Source of the DNA: Chloroflexota bacterium
GTDB lineage: Bacteria; Chloroflexota; Anaerolineae; Anaerolineales; Villigracilaceae
Assembly (NCBI GenBank): GCA_023484185.1
Contig: JAMDBC010000158.1
Location: forward strand, 1-12,879
Length of the DNA: 12,879 nt
Direction of reading: 5' to 3'
How positions within the stretch are numbered: position 1 is the stretch's first letter; every line of letters begins with the position of its first letter. A program made the translations under genes and the position numbers. Below are positions 1-7,216 of the stretch, piece after piece. Below the pieces are notes generated by a model that saw only the letters and a list, made by a program, of their open reading frames with translations, ran no database searches and was not told the origin of the DNA.

Positions 1-777
1 AAGGTGCTGGACAGTGTCCATCAGAAAGCGCTGGCGGGAGGAAACTTCAACGCTGCGGTTTGCACCGATTGTCATAATCCGCATCAGCAGACGCGTATCA
101 CCGACAAAACGACCGGCGCGCTTTTGCCGGAAGCCCGTTTGCGCATCCCGCAGACTTGTGCGCGTTGCCACAGCGCCATTTACGATGCTTACAAGAACAG
201 CGTGCATGGCAAGGCTTTAACTGTGCAGGGAAACCTGGATGTACCGACTTGTATTGATTGTCACGGAGTACATAATATTCAAGACCCAACAACAGTCCAG
301 TTCCGCAATGACACGCCGTTATTGTGCGCCAAGTGCCACACGAACCCGGCGATCATGGATAAGTATGGAATTTCGACTCGGGTTTTGAACACCTATGTGT
401 CGGATTTCCATGGAACGACTGTGACGCTTTTTGAGCAGATCTCGCCGAATACCCCCACCAACAAGCCGGTCTGCACGGATTGTCATGGCGTACATAACAT
501 TTCCAATGTAAATGACCCCGCTACGGGAATCTCGATCAAGAAAAACCTTCTTGTTAAATGCCAGCGTTGCCACCCGAATGTGACGACTGAAAACTTTACC
601 GATGCGTGGATGAGTCACTACGTTGCCAGCCCCGATAAATTTCCTCTTGTCTATTATGTGAACCTGTTCTACAAGTTCCTCATTCCTGCGGTCATCGGCG
701 GCATGTTGCTGTTCGTGATCACGGACTTTATCAGACGAATGATCGAAGCGCGGAAAGGACACAAGAAAAATGGCTAA
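1..777 (+). CDS. Membrane-anchored multiheme cytochrome c, at least six hemes (5' partial)
   Basis: The reading frame is open from base 1 (K-V-L-D...), so the true start and probably a signal peptide lie upstream; the GTG at position 4 is not a credible start. Six CXXCH heme sites are visible, at residues 21, 53, 84, 109, 158 and 187 counted from base 1. They fall into three pairs, each with a C-[TI]-D-C-H site followed by a C-x-[RK]-C-H site, which suggests a repeated diheme unit. The motif S-V-H-G-K-A-L and extra histidines fit bis-His ligation. One transmembrane helix (about 222-242) is followed by a basic tail, so the heme domain sits outside the membrane and the C-terminus inside. The stop overlaps the next start by 8 nt, so it is probably coupled to the b-type cytochrome that follows and passes electrons to or from it. 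No NrfA-type catalytic CXXCK is seen. The family is clear, the exact function is not. Confidence 0.9.
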   Translation, partial: KVLDSVHQKALAGGNFNAAVCTDCHNPHQQTRITDKTTGALLPEARLRIPQTCARCHSAIYDAYKNSVHGKALTVQGNLDVPTCIDCHGVHNIQDPTTVQFRNDTPLLCAKCHTNPAIMDKYGISTRVLNTYVSDFHGTTVTLFEQISPNTPTNKPVCTDCHGVHNISNVNDPATGISIKKNLLVKCQRCHPNVTTENFTDAWMSHYVASPDKFPLVYYVNLFYKFLIPAVIGGMLLFVITDFIRRMIEARKGHKKNG

Positions 778-1963
778 GAAAACTTCTGCTTCCGTGCAGC
801 CGCGTGCGTACGTTCGTTTTTCGATGGCTGACCGCGTTCAGCATCTGGTGATGTTGTTATCGTTCACGATACTGGGCATCACCGGCCTGGTACAGAAATA
901 TCCATTGAGTTCCATTTCGTTATTCATTATCCGTTTGTGGGGCGGCGTGGAAAATATCCGCGCCACACATCGTGTGGCTGCCACAATGTTGATGCTGGTC
1001 GCGATTTATCACCTCATTGGTTTTGGATATAAGTTGTTTGTCCTGCATGAGCGCGTCACCATGCTGCCAAGTTTTCAGGATGTCAAAGACGCCTGGATGG
1101 CCTTTACATATAACATCGGCCTCGGCAAGTCCCGTCCGCAGATGGGACGTTATACATTCGAAGAAAAGGCTGAATACTGGGCGTTGGTGTGGGGCACAAT
1201 CATCATGGGCATAACCGGCTTCATGATGTGGAATCCGCTGGTGACGGTCAAGTTATTCCCCGGTGATTTTATTCCGGCAGCCAAGGCTGCGCATGGCGCC
1301 GAAGCCGTGTTGGCTGTGCTGGCCATAATCGTTTGGCACATGTACGGCGTTCACCTCAAGCGTTTTAACAAAGCCATGTGGACCGGCCGCCTGACCGAGG
1401 AAGAAATGCTCCACGAACATCCGCTTGAATTGGCGGATATCAAGGCTGGCATGGCCCACCGCACGCCGGATGCGGCCACACTTCGCAAACGCCAGAGGAT
1501 CTATTATCCAATTGCGACCGTGCTTGGGATTGGGATGCTCTTTGCGGTGTATGGATTCGTCAACGGAGAGCAGACGGCCATCACGACTGTTCCGCCGCAG
1601 GTCCCGACAATTGCAGTGTATGTTCCGGAGACTCCGACTCCGCTTCCACCAACGCCGACCCCGGCTCCAACGGTTGAAGCCTCGGGCGGCGCACCCGCGT
1701 CCCTGACCTGGACCGAAGTCGGCCCGATCTTCGCGGCGAAATGCCTCACGTGTCATGGCGCGGCTGCCACAGCCGGGCTTAGTCTGAGTACGTTTGCAGA
1801 CGCGATGAAGGGCGGGAAGGATGGCCCGGTCATCGTCCCGAATGATGCGGCGGACAGCAAGCTGTTTATAATTCAGTCCGCGGGAGGCCACCTCGGGCAA
1901 TTGTCCGCCGATGAACTGGCAACTGTCAAAGCCTGGATCAATGCGGGCGCACCTGAAAAATAA
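770..1963 (+). CDS. FdhI/b561-like membrane cytochrome b with C-terminal monoheme cytochrome c domain
   Basis: This 397-residue protein has an N-terminal cytochrome b domain, a proline-rich linker and a c-type domain. Membrane segments lie near 24-42, 66-90, 136-155 and 176-198, with another near 246-263. Histidines H25, H67, H175 and H190 have positions and spacings like the heme b ligands of formate dehydrogenase gamma subunits (H81 and H195 are alternatives), so a diheme b protein that exchanges electrons with quinone is likely. Residues 279-302 form a PTPTP-type linker. The C-terminal module has one CXXCH (325-329) and ends in W-I-N-A-G-A-P-E-K. The usual M-P-P-G-G ligand loop is replaced by G-G-H-L, so H374 may ligate the heme. 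An AAAGGA ribosome site (754-759) lies inside the preceding gene, and the start overlaps that gene's stop. With the preceding multiheme protein it resembles a split CbcL or a CbcBA-type bc quinone oxidoreductase (inference). Confidence 0.85.
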   Translation: MAKKTSASVQPRAYVRFSMADRVQHLVMLLSFTILGITGLVQKYPLSSISLFIIRLWGGVENIRATHRVAATMLMLVAIYHLIGFGYKLFVLHERVTMLPSFQDVKDAWMAFTYNIGLGKSRPQMGRYTFEEKAEYWALVWGTIIMGITGFMMWNPLVTVKLFPGDFIPAAKAAHGAEAVLAVLAIIVWHMYGVHLKRFNKAMWTGRLTEEEMLHEHPLELADIKAGMAHRTPDAATLRKRQRIYYPIATVLGIGMLFAVYGFVNGEQTAITTVPPQVPTIAVYVPETPTPLPPTPTPAPTVEASGGAPASLTWTEVGPIFAAKCLTCHGAAATAGLSLSTFADAMKGGKDGPVIVPNDAADSKLFIIQSAGGHLGQLSADELATVKAWINAGAPEK

Positions 1964-1965
1964 CT

Positions 1966-1997
1966 TTTGAACTTGCGCGGAGTCTCCGCGTTTCAAA
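1966..1997 (+). promoter_or_regulatory. Intercistronic stem-loop after the cytochrome b gene
   Basis: A two-part hairpin starts 3 nt after the stop codon. The inner stem CGCGGA/TCCGCG (1976-1981 with 1985-1990) has a 3-nt loop. An outer stem TTTGAA/TTCAAA (1966-1971 with 1992-1997) adds to it. No U-tract follows and the ribosome site of the next gene begins 5 nt later, so it is more likely an mRNA processing or stability element, or an attenuator, than a full terminator. Confidence 0.5.
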
Positions 1998-2016
1998 TTG
2001 TAGGAGGAGGTATTTT

Positions 2017-3708
2017 GTGAAATTTAGAGAACGTATCAAGAAGTTTTTCTTTCCACCGACCGGATCGCCGCGCTGGATGTTAATATTGCCGTACGGGATC
2101 CTTGGCATCTTAACACTAGCATTGCTTGTTGGCGGGGCATACACTTGGGATTATACAAACTCACCAACTTTCTGCGGCACATCATGCCACACGATGCCGC
2201 CTGAATTTGCGGCTTATCAGGCTTCACCTCACGCGCGCGTGGCCTGTGTGGAATGCCACATCGGACGTGAGTTTATTGGAAATCAGCTATTTCGTAAGGC
2301 GGGCGACCTCAGACATGTTATTGCTATGACCTTTACGACTTACGAATACCCCATCATGGCCGGTAATATGCGCCCGGCACGGGATACTTGTGAGAAATGT
2401 CATACGCCCGAGAAATTTTCCGATGACAGTCTGCGGGTAATCTATCATTTCCAGCCTGATAAGGAAAATACCCCTTATAGTGTCAATCTGGTGCTTAAGA
2501 CGGGCGGTGGGACCAAGCGTGAGGGATTGGGCCGCGGCATCCACTGGCACATCGAGAATCAAGTCTATTATTATGCCACCGATAAATTGGATCAGAGCAT
2601 CCCTTATGTCCGTGTTATTAACGACGACGGCAGTGTGCAAGAGTACAAGGATGTGACTTCCAACTTTGATCCATCTAAAGTGGATCCAAACCAGCTCAAA
2701 CGAGTAGACTGCATTACCTGCCACAATCGCATTACTCACCGCGTTTATACACCCGAGGAGTCGGTTGACCGATCGATGCAAGCTGGAACAATATCCACTG
2801 ACATTCCCTTTATTCGCCGCCAGGCTGTAGAAGTTCTACGCGCAGAGTATGCCACTCAGCAGGCCGGGATTGCCGGGATAGAGAAACTGGCTGACTATTA
2901 CAAGTCCAACTATCCTGATTATTATGCTGCCAATACAGATAAAATCGATGCGGCGCTCAAAGAGCTGGTACAGATATTCAACGACTCGGTCTTCCTGGAT
3001 CAGAAATCGGATTGGAACGCTCATCCAAATAACATTGGTCACTTTGATTCAGCTGGCTGCTTCCGCTGTCATGATGGGAAACATCTGGACTCTAATCAGA
3101 AAGCCATTCCTCTTGAATGCAACCTGTGTCACTCGATCCCGGTCGTCAGCAAACCACAGGATTTTGTGACCAAGATCGAGATCAGCAAAGGTCCTGAACC
3201 CGAGTCTCATTTGAATTCAAACTGGATCAGCCTGCACAACAAAGCCTTTGATGCCACCTGTTCGAACTGCCATACAACTGAAGGGGCGGGTACCACTTCT
3301 AATACATCCTTCTGCTCAAACAGTGCCTGTCATGGTAATGTCTTTAGTTATGCTGGATTCGATGCCCCAGCATTACGGGAAATCCTTCAGGCTCAACTGC
3401 CCACTCCAGAACCCACTCAAGCACCTGTACCTGTGGTCGGAAATCCAACTTACAATGCAAATATCAGGCCGCTGTTCAGCGCCAAGTGCATGGTATGCCA
3501 TCAGGGCGCTTCAGCCCCCAAAGGACTCGACTTGACCAGTTATAACAATATTATGAAAGGCGGCGCAGATGGTGTTGTCGTTCTCCCTAATGACCCAGCC
3601 AATAGTCTGTTGGTAAAAATTCAAAGTTCCAAACACTTTGCTAATTTTTCCGCCGATGAGCTTGCCCTCATAAAGAAATGGATTGATGCTGGCGCGCCTG
3701 AGCAGTAA
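2017..3708 (+). CDS. NapC/NrfH-type membrane-anchored cytochrome c with nine heme sites and a C-terminal monoheme module
   Basis: The 563-residue protein starts at GTG, 6 nt after a strong GGAGGAGG site (2003-2010). An N-terminal uncleaved helix (about 21-43) anchors it, as in NapC/NirT/NrfH quinol dehydrogenases. The first heme motif, C53-x3-C57-H58-T-M60, keeps the CH-x-M of NrfH-like heme 1 but with three spacer residues. The S-P-H-A-R-V-A-C-V-E-C-H stretch (70-81) is typical of the family. Further sites are C77, C125, C232, C348, C368, C415, C433 (CX4CH: C433/C438-H439) and C491. After a PTPEPTQAP linker (462-470) a monoheme module closes the protein; it matches the ends of the preceding b-type cytochrome and of subunit IV downstream, and here H540 stands where the ligand Met loop normally lies. 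The likely role is menaquinol oxidation and electron delivery to periplasmic or extracellular hemes. NapC/NrfH members usually have four or five hemes in under 250 residues, so this one is greatly extended. Confidence 0.85.
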   Translation: MKFRERIKKFFFPPTGSPRWMLILPYGILGILTLALLVGGAYTWDYTNSPTFCGTSCHTMPPEFAAYQASPHARVACVECHIGREFIGNQLFRKAGDLRHVIAMTFTTYEYPIMAGNMRPARDTCEKCHTPEKFSDDSLRVIYHFQPDKENTPYSVNLVLKTGGGTKREGLGRGIHWHIENQVYYYATDKLDQSIPYVRVINDDGSVQEYKDVTSNFDPSKVDPNQLKRVDCITCHNRITHRVYTPEESVDRSMQAGTISTDIPFIRRQAVEVLRAEYATQQAGIAGIEKLADYYKSNYPDYYAANTDKIDAALKELVQIFNDSVFLDQKSDWNAHPNNIGHFDSAGCFRCHDGKHLDSNQKAIPLECNLCHSIPVVSKPQDFVTKIEISKGPEPESHLNSNWISLHNKAFDATCSNCHTTEGAGTTSNTSFCSNSACHGNVFSYAGFDAPALREILQAQLPTPEPTQAPVPVVGNPTYNANIRPLFSAKCMVCHQGASAPKGLDLTSYNNIMKGGADGVVVLPNDPANSLLVKIQSSKHFANFSADELALIKKWIDAGAPEQ

Positions 3709-3874
3709 TGTGATGGGATCAATTTGAGAATAATGTACATGAACTGTATGCTGTATAACGCGGGTAGAAGATAGTTTGACAGAATAGTCTCCACTGCGCT
3801 GAACTAATACCAAGCGGTGAATATATAGACAGACAATAAAATTTTCTGGCATTCGGATAAAAAGGAGCGTGCAA
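3709..3874. other. 166-nt intergenic gap, possible start of the Rieske/b6 transcription unit
   Basis: AT-rich gap between the NapC-like gene and the Rieske gene with no ORF and no terminator-like hairpin. A perfect TTGACA lies at 3776-3781, but there is no good -10 box at 16-18 nt. A TATATA box lies at 3822-3827 with a weak CTGAAC 17 nt upstream. This gap is wider than any other within the plus-strand block, so a separate promoter for the three bc-complex genes is plausible but unproven. The Rieske ribosome site AAAGGAG ends it (3861-3867). Confidence 0.4.
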
Positions 3875-4354
3875 ATGGAAGACAAGAAAGATGTATCACG
3901 ACGGGATTTCATGAAGCTGACCATAGCAGCCATCGGCGGAGTGATTGGCCTTTCCTGGGCAGTCCCCGCAATTGCTTATGTTGTGGAACCTGCTCTTAAG
4001 AGTTCTCAAGGCGAGAGCTGGATCCAGCTAGGCTCTACAGCCAAAATCGAAATCGGCGTGCCCACATTGTTCAAAGTCAATATCCAGCGGCAGACTGGCT
4101 GGGTGACTAATGAGGAGGAATTGGCTGTTTATATTCTGACTCAGGATGGGCGCGATTTTGTTGCGATGTCAAATGTATGCACGCACCTTGGTTGTCGCGT
4201 TCGATGGATTGCGGAGCAAAATAATTTTGTCTGCCCATGTCATAATGGGGTTTTTGATAAAGAGGGGAAGGTATTGGCCGGTCCACCACCTCGTCCATTG
4301 AATCGGTACGAGGTTAAAGTTGAAAACGATCAATTGTTCATTTTGGGAGGTTAG
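3875..4354 (+). CDS. Rieske [2Fe-2S] protein of a cytochrome b6c-type complex
   Basis: The ATG at 3875, 7 nt after AAAGGAG, is preferred over an in-frame GTG at 3869, which lies too close to that site. The 159-residue protein is short, as in b6f-type Rieske proteins. It begins with a Tat-like S-R-R-D-F-M-K sequence (8-14) and a hydrophobic segment (about 15-36), probably retained as the membrane anchor. Box 1 is C102-T-H104-L-G-C107 and box 2 is C120-P-C122-H123-N-G. C102, H104, C120 and H123 bind the cluster, and C107 and C122 form the conserved disulfide. The Pro loop G-P-P-P-R-P follows at 136-141. The protein takes an electron from quinol at the Qo site of the b6/subunit IV core encoded directly downstream and moves it to a cytochrome c. 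Its stop is one base before the cytochrome b6 start codon. Confidence 0.95.
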   Translation: MEDKKDVSRRDFMKLTIAAIGGVIGLSWAVPAIAYVVEPALKSSQGESWIQLGSTAKIEIGVPTLFKVNIQRQTGWVTNEEELAVYILTQDGRDFVAMSNVCTHLGCRVRWIAEQNNFVCPCHNGVFDKEGKVLAGPPPRPLNRYEVKVENDQLFILGG

Positions 4355-4355
4355 A

Positions 4356-5015
4356 ATGCTACTCAAATTTGCAGATTGGCTGGATGAGCGCGTCGGGTGG
4401 CGCCAGGTCTGGGGTGTGATATTCCTGCGCCAAATCCCGAAGGTTAATTGGTTCTATACTTTGGGAAGCGCGACCCTGTTTCTTGCTGTAAATCAGGCAG
4501 TCACAGGAATTTTGCTGACCTTATATTATGTCCCTACGCCTGATCATGCATATGACAGTGTTCAATACATCACAACACAGGTCGCGATGGGTTGGCTAAT
4601 TCGTGGACTGCACCATTGGGGAGCGAGCGCCATGGTTGTGGTAGTAGTGCTGCATATGCTGCGCGTGATCTTCTATGGTGCTTACAAATATCCTCGTGAA
4701 GTAACTTGGATCACTGGCGTGGCACTTCTTCTGGTTGTTATCGGTTTTGGTTTCACCGGCTATTTACTCCCCTGGGATCAGAAAGCCTATTGGGCTACCA
4801 CAGTGGGAACTCGCATTGCAGGTACACCCCCAATTATCGGAGATTACCTGTTAAGAATCATGCGCGGTGGACCAGACCTTTCTGCCGTCACACTAGCCCG
4901 CTTTTTTGGCGCGCATATTTGGGTGCTGCCAGCCACATTAGCGCTCCTGATTGGCGTCCATCTCTACCTGGTTATCAAGATCGGTATCAGTGCCATACCA
5001 AAGAAGGGAGAGTAA
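4356..5015 (+). CDS. Cytochrome b6 (diheme quinol-oxidising core subunit)
   Basis: The start at 4356 follows GGGAGG (4345-4350) and leaves a 219-residue protein, the usual cytochrome b6 length; an upstream in-frame ATG at 4320 lies inside the Rieske gene. There are four transmembrane helices. The four heme b ligands stand at H86, H100, H187 and H202, with the 14/15 spacing of b6-type proteins. P-W-D-Q (139-142) and W-L-I-R-G-L-H-H-W (80-88) are family signatures. The position equivalent to Cys35 of chloroplast b6, which attaches heme c_n, is Thr35 here, so the extra covalent heme is not expected to be bound in that way. Together with subunit IV, encoded 3 nt downstream, it forms the split b core that oxidises menaquinol. 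Confidence 0.95.
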   Translation: MLLKFADWLDERVGWRQVWGVIFLRQIPKVNWFYTLGSATLFLAVNQAVTGILLTLYYVPTPDHAYDSVQYITTQVAMGWLIRGLHHWGASAMVVVVVLHMLRVIFYGAYKYPREVTWITGVALLLVVIGFGFTGYLLPWDQKAYWATTVGTRIAGTPPIIGDYLLRIMRGGPDLSAVTLARFFGAHIWVLPATLALLIGVHLYLVIKIGISAIPKKGE

Positions 5016-5018
5016 TCG

Positions 5019-7154
5019 ATGAACGACGAAGAGAAGAAAGCTTATCTCGAAAAGTATCATGAAGAAAAGAAGAAAGGTGTGCCTTTCTTTCCCGACATAA
5101 TCTTCAAAGATGCGGTAGTTTCATTGGTTTTATTTCTCATCCTGGTCGCGCTGGCCTACTTTATCGGCGCGCCCTTGGAGAACCGTGCAAACCCCGCGGA
5201 CACCACATACACTCCCCGCCCGGAGTGGTACTTCTTGTTCCTGTTCCAGCTCTTGAAGTATTTCCCTGGCAACCTGGAAGTGATCGGTGTTGTGCTGATT
5301 CCAACGCTGGCCATATTGATTCTATTTCTCCTGCCATTCATTGACCGGAGTCGGTTTCGGGATTTTCGTAGCAGGCCGATCGTCATTAGCGGTACCCTTG
5401 TCGTTTTGGCGGGTATTCTTTTCCTGACCATTCAGTCAGTACGCGAAGCGCCACCGCCAGCAGAAGCCAAATCAGGAGATCAGACGGCAGCCATATATAC
5501 TGCCAACTGTGCTCCCTGTCACGGAGAATCAATCGTAGTTCCTGCTGGTATTAATTTGCACGATGTAATTGCCAAAGGAAAGCACGAAGGTATGCCTGCC
5601 TGGGGTGCTGATCTTTCGACCGATCAAATTGATGCGCTGGCAGGATTTATTCTCTCACCGGGAGGAAGCCAACTCTTCACACAGTATTGTGGTGAATGTC
5701 ATAAAGTCGAGGAACTGGTTTCCAGCAATCCAATTGAACTTAAGAAAGCCCTGGAATTGGGCCTAAGTTATCCGCCTCATGCCAACTTGAACATGCCCAA
5801 CCTTTCCACGGCAATGGATCAGAACCAGCGTTCCCGCTTGCTGAACTTCCTGGTCGCGCCCGATGGGGAGCGGTTGTTTGCAACGAACTGTTCGCCGTGT
5901 CACGGCAGTTCGGTTGCTTTCAATGGTACTAAAGATGAGCTTCGCAAACTGATTAGCACGGGCGGACAGCATCTAGTGATGCCAGCCTGGAAAGAAAAAT
6001 TGAGTTCCACTGAAATTGATTTGCTTGCGAAATATGTCGTTGATCCAAAGGCAAATCCAGACGGCGAGCAAGCGTTCGATCAATACTGCAAGAGTTGTCA
6101 TGGAGACCGTGTTCCAAAGGCTGATACTGTCGAACAGGCGCAGCAGATTATTTCCACCGGCGGTTCGCATCAGACAATGCCTGTCTGGGGCTCTATACTG
6201 ACTCCTGAGCAGTTGGATGCCTTGGTTGAATACACCTACCAGGCGAGCCAGGGAACTTCTCTTGGGGCGGGTCAACAGCTCTTCGAGGCGAACTGCGTTC
6301 CTTGTCACGGACAATTTGGTGAAGGTGGTCCCAATCCGGCAAAGCCGGGCAGTTTCATCGTCCCTATCACGACATCGGAATTTCTTAAGACTCGCGATGA
6401 TGCCACCTTGCGAGCGATCATTTCACTGGGGCAGCCAAGTTCAGGTATGTCCCCATTTAGCTCATCAAATGGGGGATCACTGGATGACACTCAAATTGAT
6501 GCGATTGTTGCCTATCTCCGCTCGTGGGAAAAGAAACCTCTTGAGACTCTGCCGGAAGCGGCTGCACCCACTCCAACGCCGATACCGACCGAGTCACTTC
6601 CCTCCGGCGAGAAAATTTACGTCGCACTATGTGTCCAATGTCACGGTTCGAATGGCAAAGGCGGTGCTGGCCCGGCATTGAATGCCGCCGATTTCCAGCA
6701 AGATACCGATCAGGAAATCTTTAACGCCATCAGTAAGGGCGTACCAAACACTGCCATGGCTGCCTGGGGCGAAGTTTTGAATTCAGATCAAATCAACCAG
6801 CTAGTAAAGTTCATTCGAACTTTCGGCAGTGGAGGAGCCAGCACGGGAACGACTACGCCTACTCCATCAGCCACCCCGTCATTCACTGCGGACGTTTTGC
6901 CCATCCTGAAGAACAAGTGCAGTGCGTGTCATGGGAGTTCGGGTGGATGGGATGCGTCCAGTTACAAGTCAGTCATGGAAAGCGGCGCTAATGCTCCTGT
7001 AGTAGTTCCCGGCAATGCGGCAAATAGTCTGTTGGTGCAAAAGATCATGGGAACTCAGAAAGATGGAATGCTCATGCCTCCGGGTGGCAAATTGTCAGAG
7101 GCTGAGATTCAAATCATCACAAATTGGATTAACGCCGGAGCATTGGAAAAGTAA
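5019..7154 (+). CDS. Cytochrome b6f-type subunit IV fused to seven cytochrome c domains
   Basis: This 711-residue protein starts 3 nt after the cytochrome b6 stop, with GGGAG at 5006-5010. Residues 1-140 are a subunit IV domain: three membrane helices (about 31-52, 88-107, 120-138) and the Qo-site motif P-E-W-Y (68-71). The rest lies outside the membrane and holds seven CXXCH sites at C164, C224, C291, C357, C426, C538 and C634. Each has a candidate distal Met: M192, M259, M321, M387, M477, M580 and M686. The first four modules are very compact (28-35 residues from first Cys to Met), and the first five repeat about every 60-69 residues; the last three are larger. PTPTPIP and TPTPSATP linkers set off modules 6 and 7. 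The last module (618-711) is related to the ends of the two upstream cytochromes. It would accept electrons from the Rieske protein and carry them along a heme chain. Subunit IV fusions to one or two c domains are known in other phyla; seven is exceptional. Confidence 0.93.
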   Translation: MNDEEKKAYLEKYHEEKKKGVPFFPDIIFKDAVVSLVLFLILVALAYFIGAPLENRANPADTTYTPRPEWYFLFLFQLLKYFPGNLEVIGVVLIPTLAILILFLLPFIDRSRFRDFRSRPIVISGTLVVLAGILFLTIQSVREAPPPAEAKSGDQTAAIYTANCAPCHGESIVVPAGINLHDVIAKGKHEGMPAWGADLSTDQIDALAGFILSPGGSQLFTQYCGECHKVEELVSSNPIELKKALELGLSYPPHANLNMPNLSTAMDQNQRSRLLNFLVAPDGERLFATNCSPCHGSSVAFNGTKDELRKLISTGGQHLVMPAWKEKLSSTEIDLLAKYVVDPKANPDGEQAFDQYCKSCHGDRVPKADTVEQAQQIISTGGSHQTMPVWGSILTPEQLDALVEYTYQASQGTSLGAGQQLFEANCVPCHGQFGEGGPNPAKPGSFIVPITTSEFLKTRDDATLRAIISLGQPSSGMSPFSSSNGGSLDDTQIDAIVAYLRSWEKKPLETLPEAAAPTPTPIPTESLPSGEKIYVALCVQCHGSNGKGGAGPALNAADFQQDTDQEIFNAISKGVPNTAMAAWGEVLNSDQINQLVKFIRTFGSGGASTGTTTPTPSATPSFTADVLPILKNKCSACHGSSGGWDASSYKSVMESGANAPVVVPGNAANSLLVQKIMGTQKDGMLMPPGGKLSEAEIQIITNWINAGALEK

Positions 7155-7168
7155 ACGATGGTCGAGAT

Positions 7169-7201
7169 AAAAAAGGACGCCCAGGTTGGACGTCCTTTTT
7201 T
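7169..7201. terminator. Bidirectional Rho-independent terminator between convergent blocks
   Basis: An 11-bp stem, AAAAAAGGACG (7169-7179) with CGTCCTTTTTT (7191-7201), encloses an 11-nt loop. It has an A-tract on the left and a T-tract on the right, so it can end transcription on both strands. It sits between the end of the subunit IV fusion gene (7154) and the end of the minus-strand NrfD-type gene (7217). Confidence 0.9.
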
Positions 7202-7216
7202 GTTGTGCATAAATCC

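Noticed and set aside
1253..1996. Minus-strand frame of 247 codons opposite the b-type cytochrome gene
   Set aside because: Arg-rich, no ribosome site, no recognisable pattern; a shadow of the real gene.
1..3708. Ammonia-forming nitrite reductase (nrfHA-like) reading of the first genes
   Set aside because: There is a NapC/NrfH-like anchor, but no NrfA: no CXXCK active-site motif occurs in any of the multiheme proteins.
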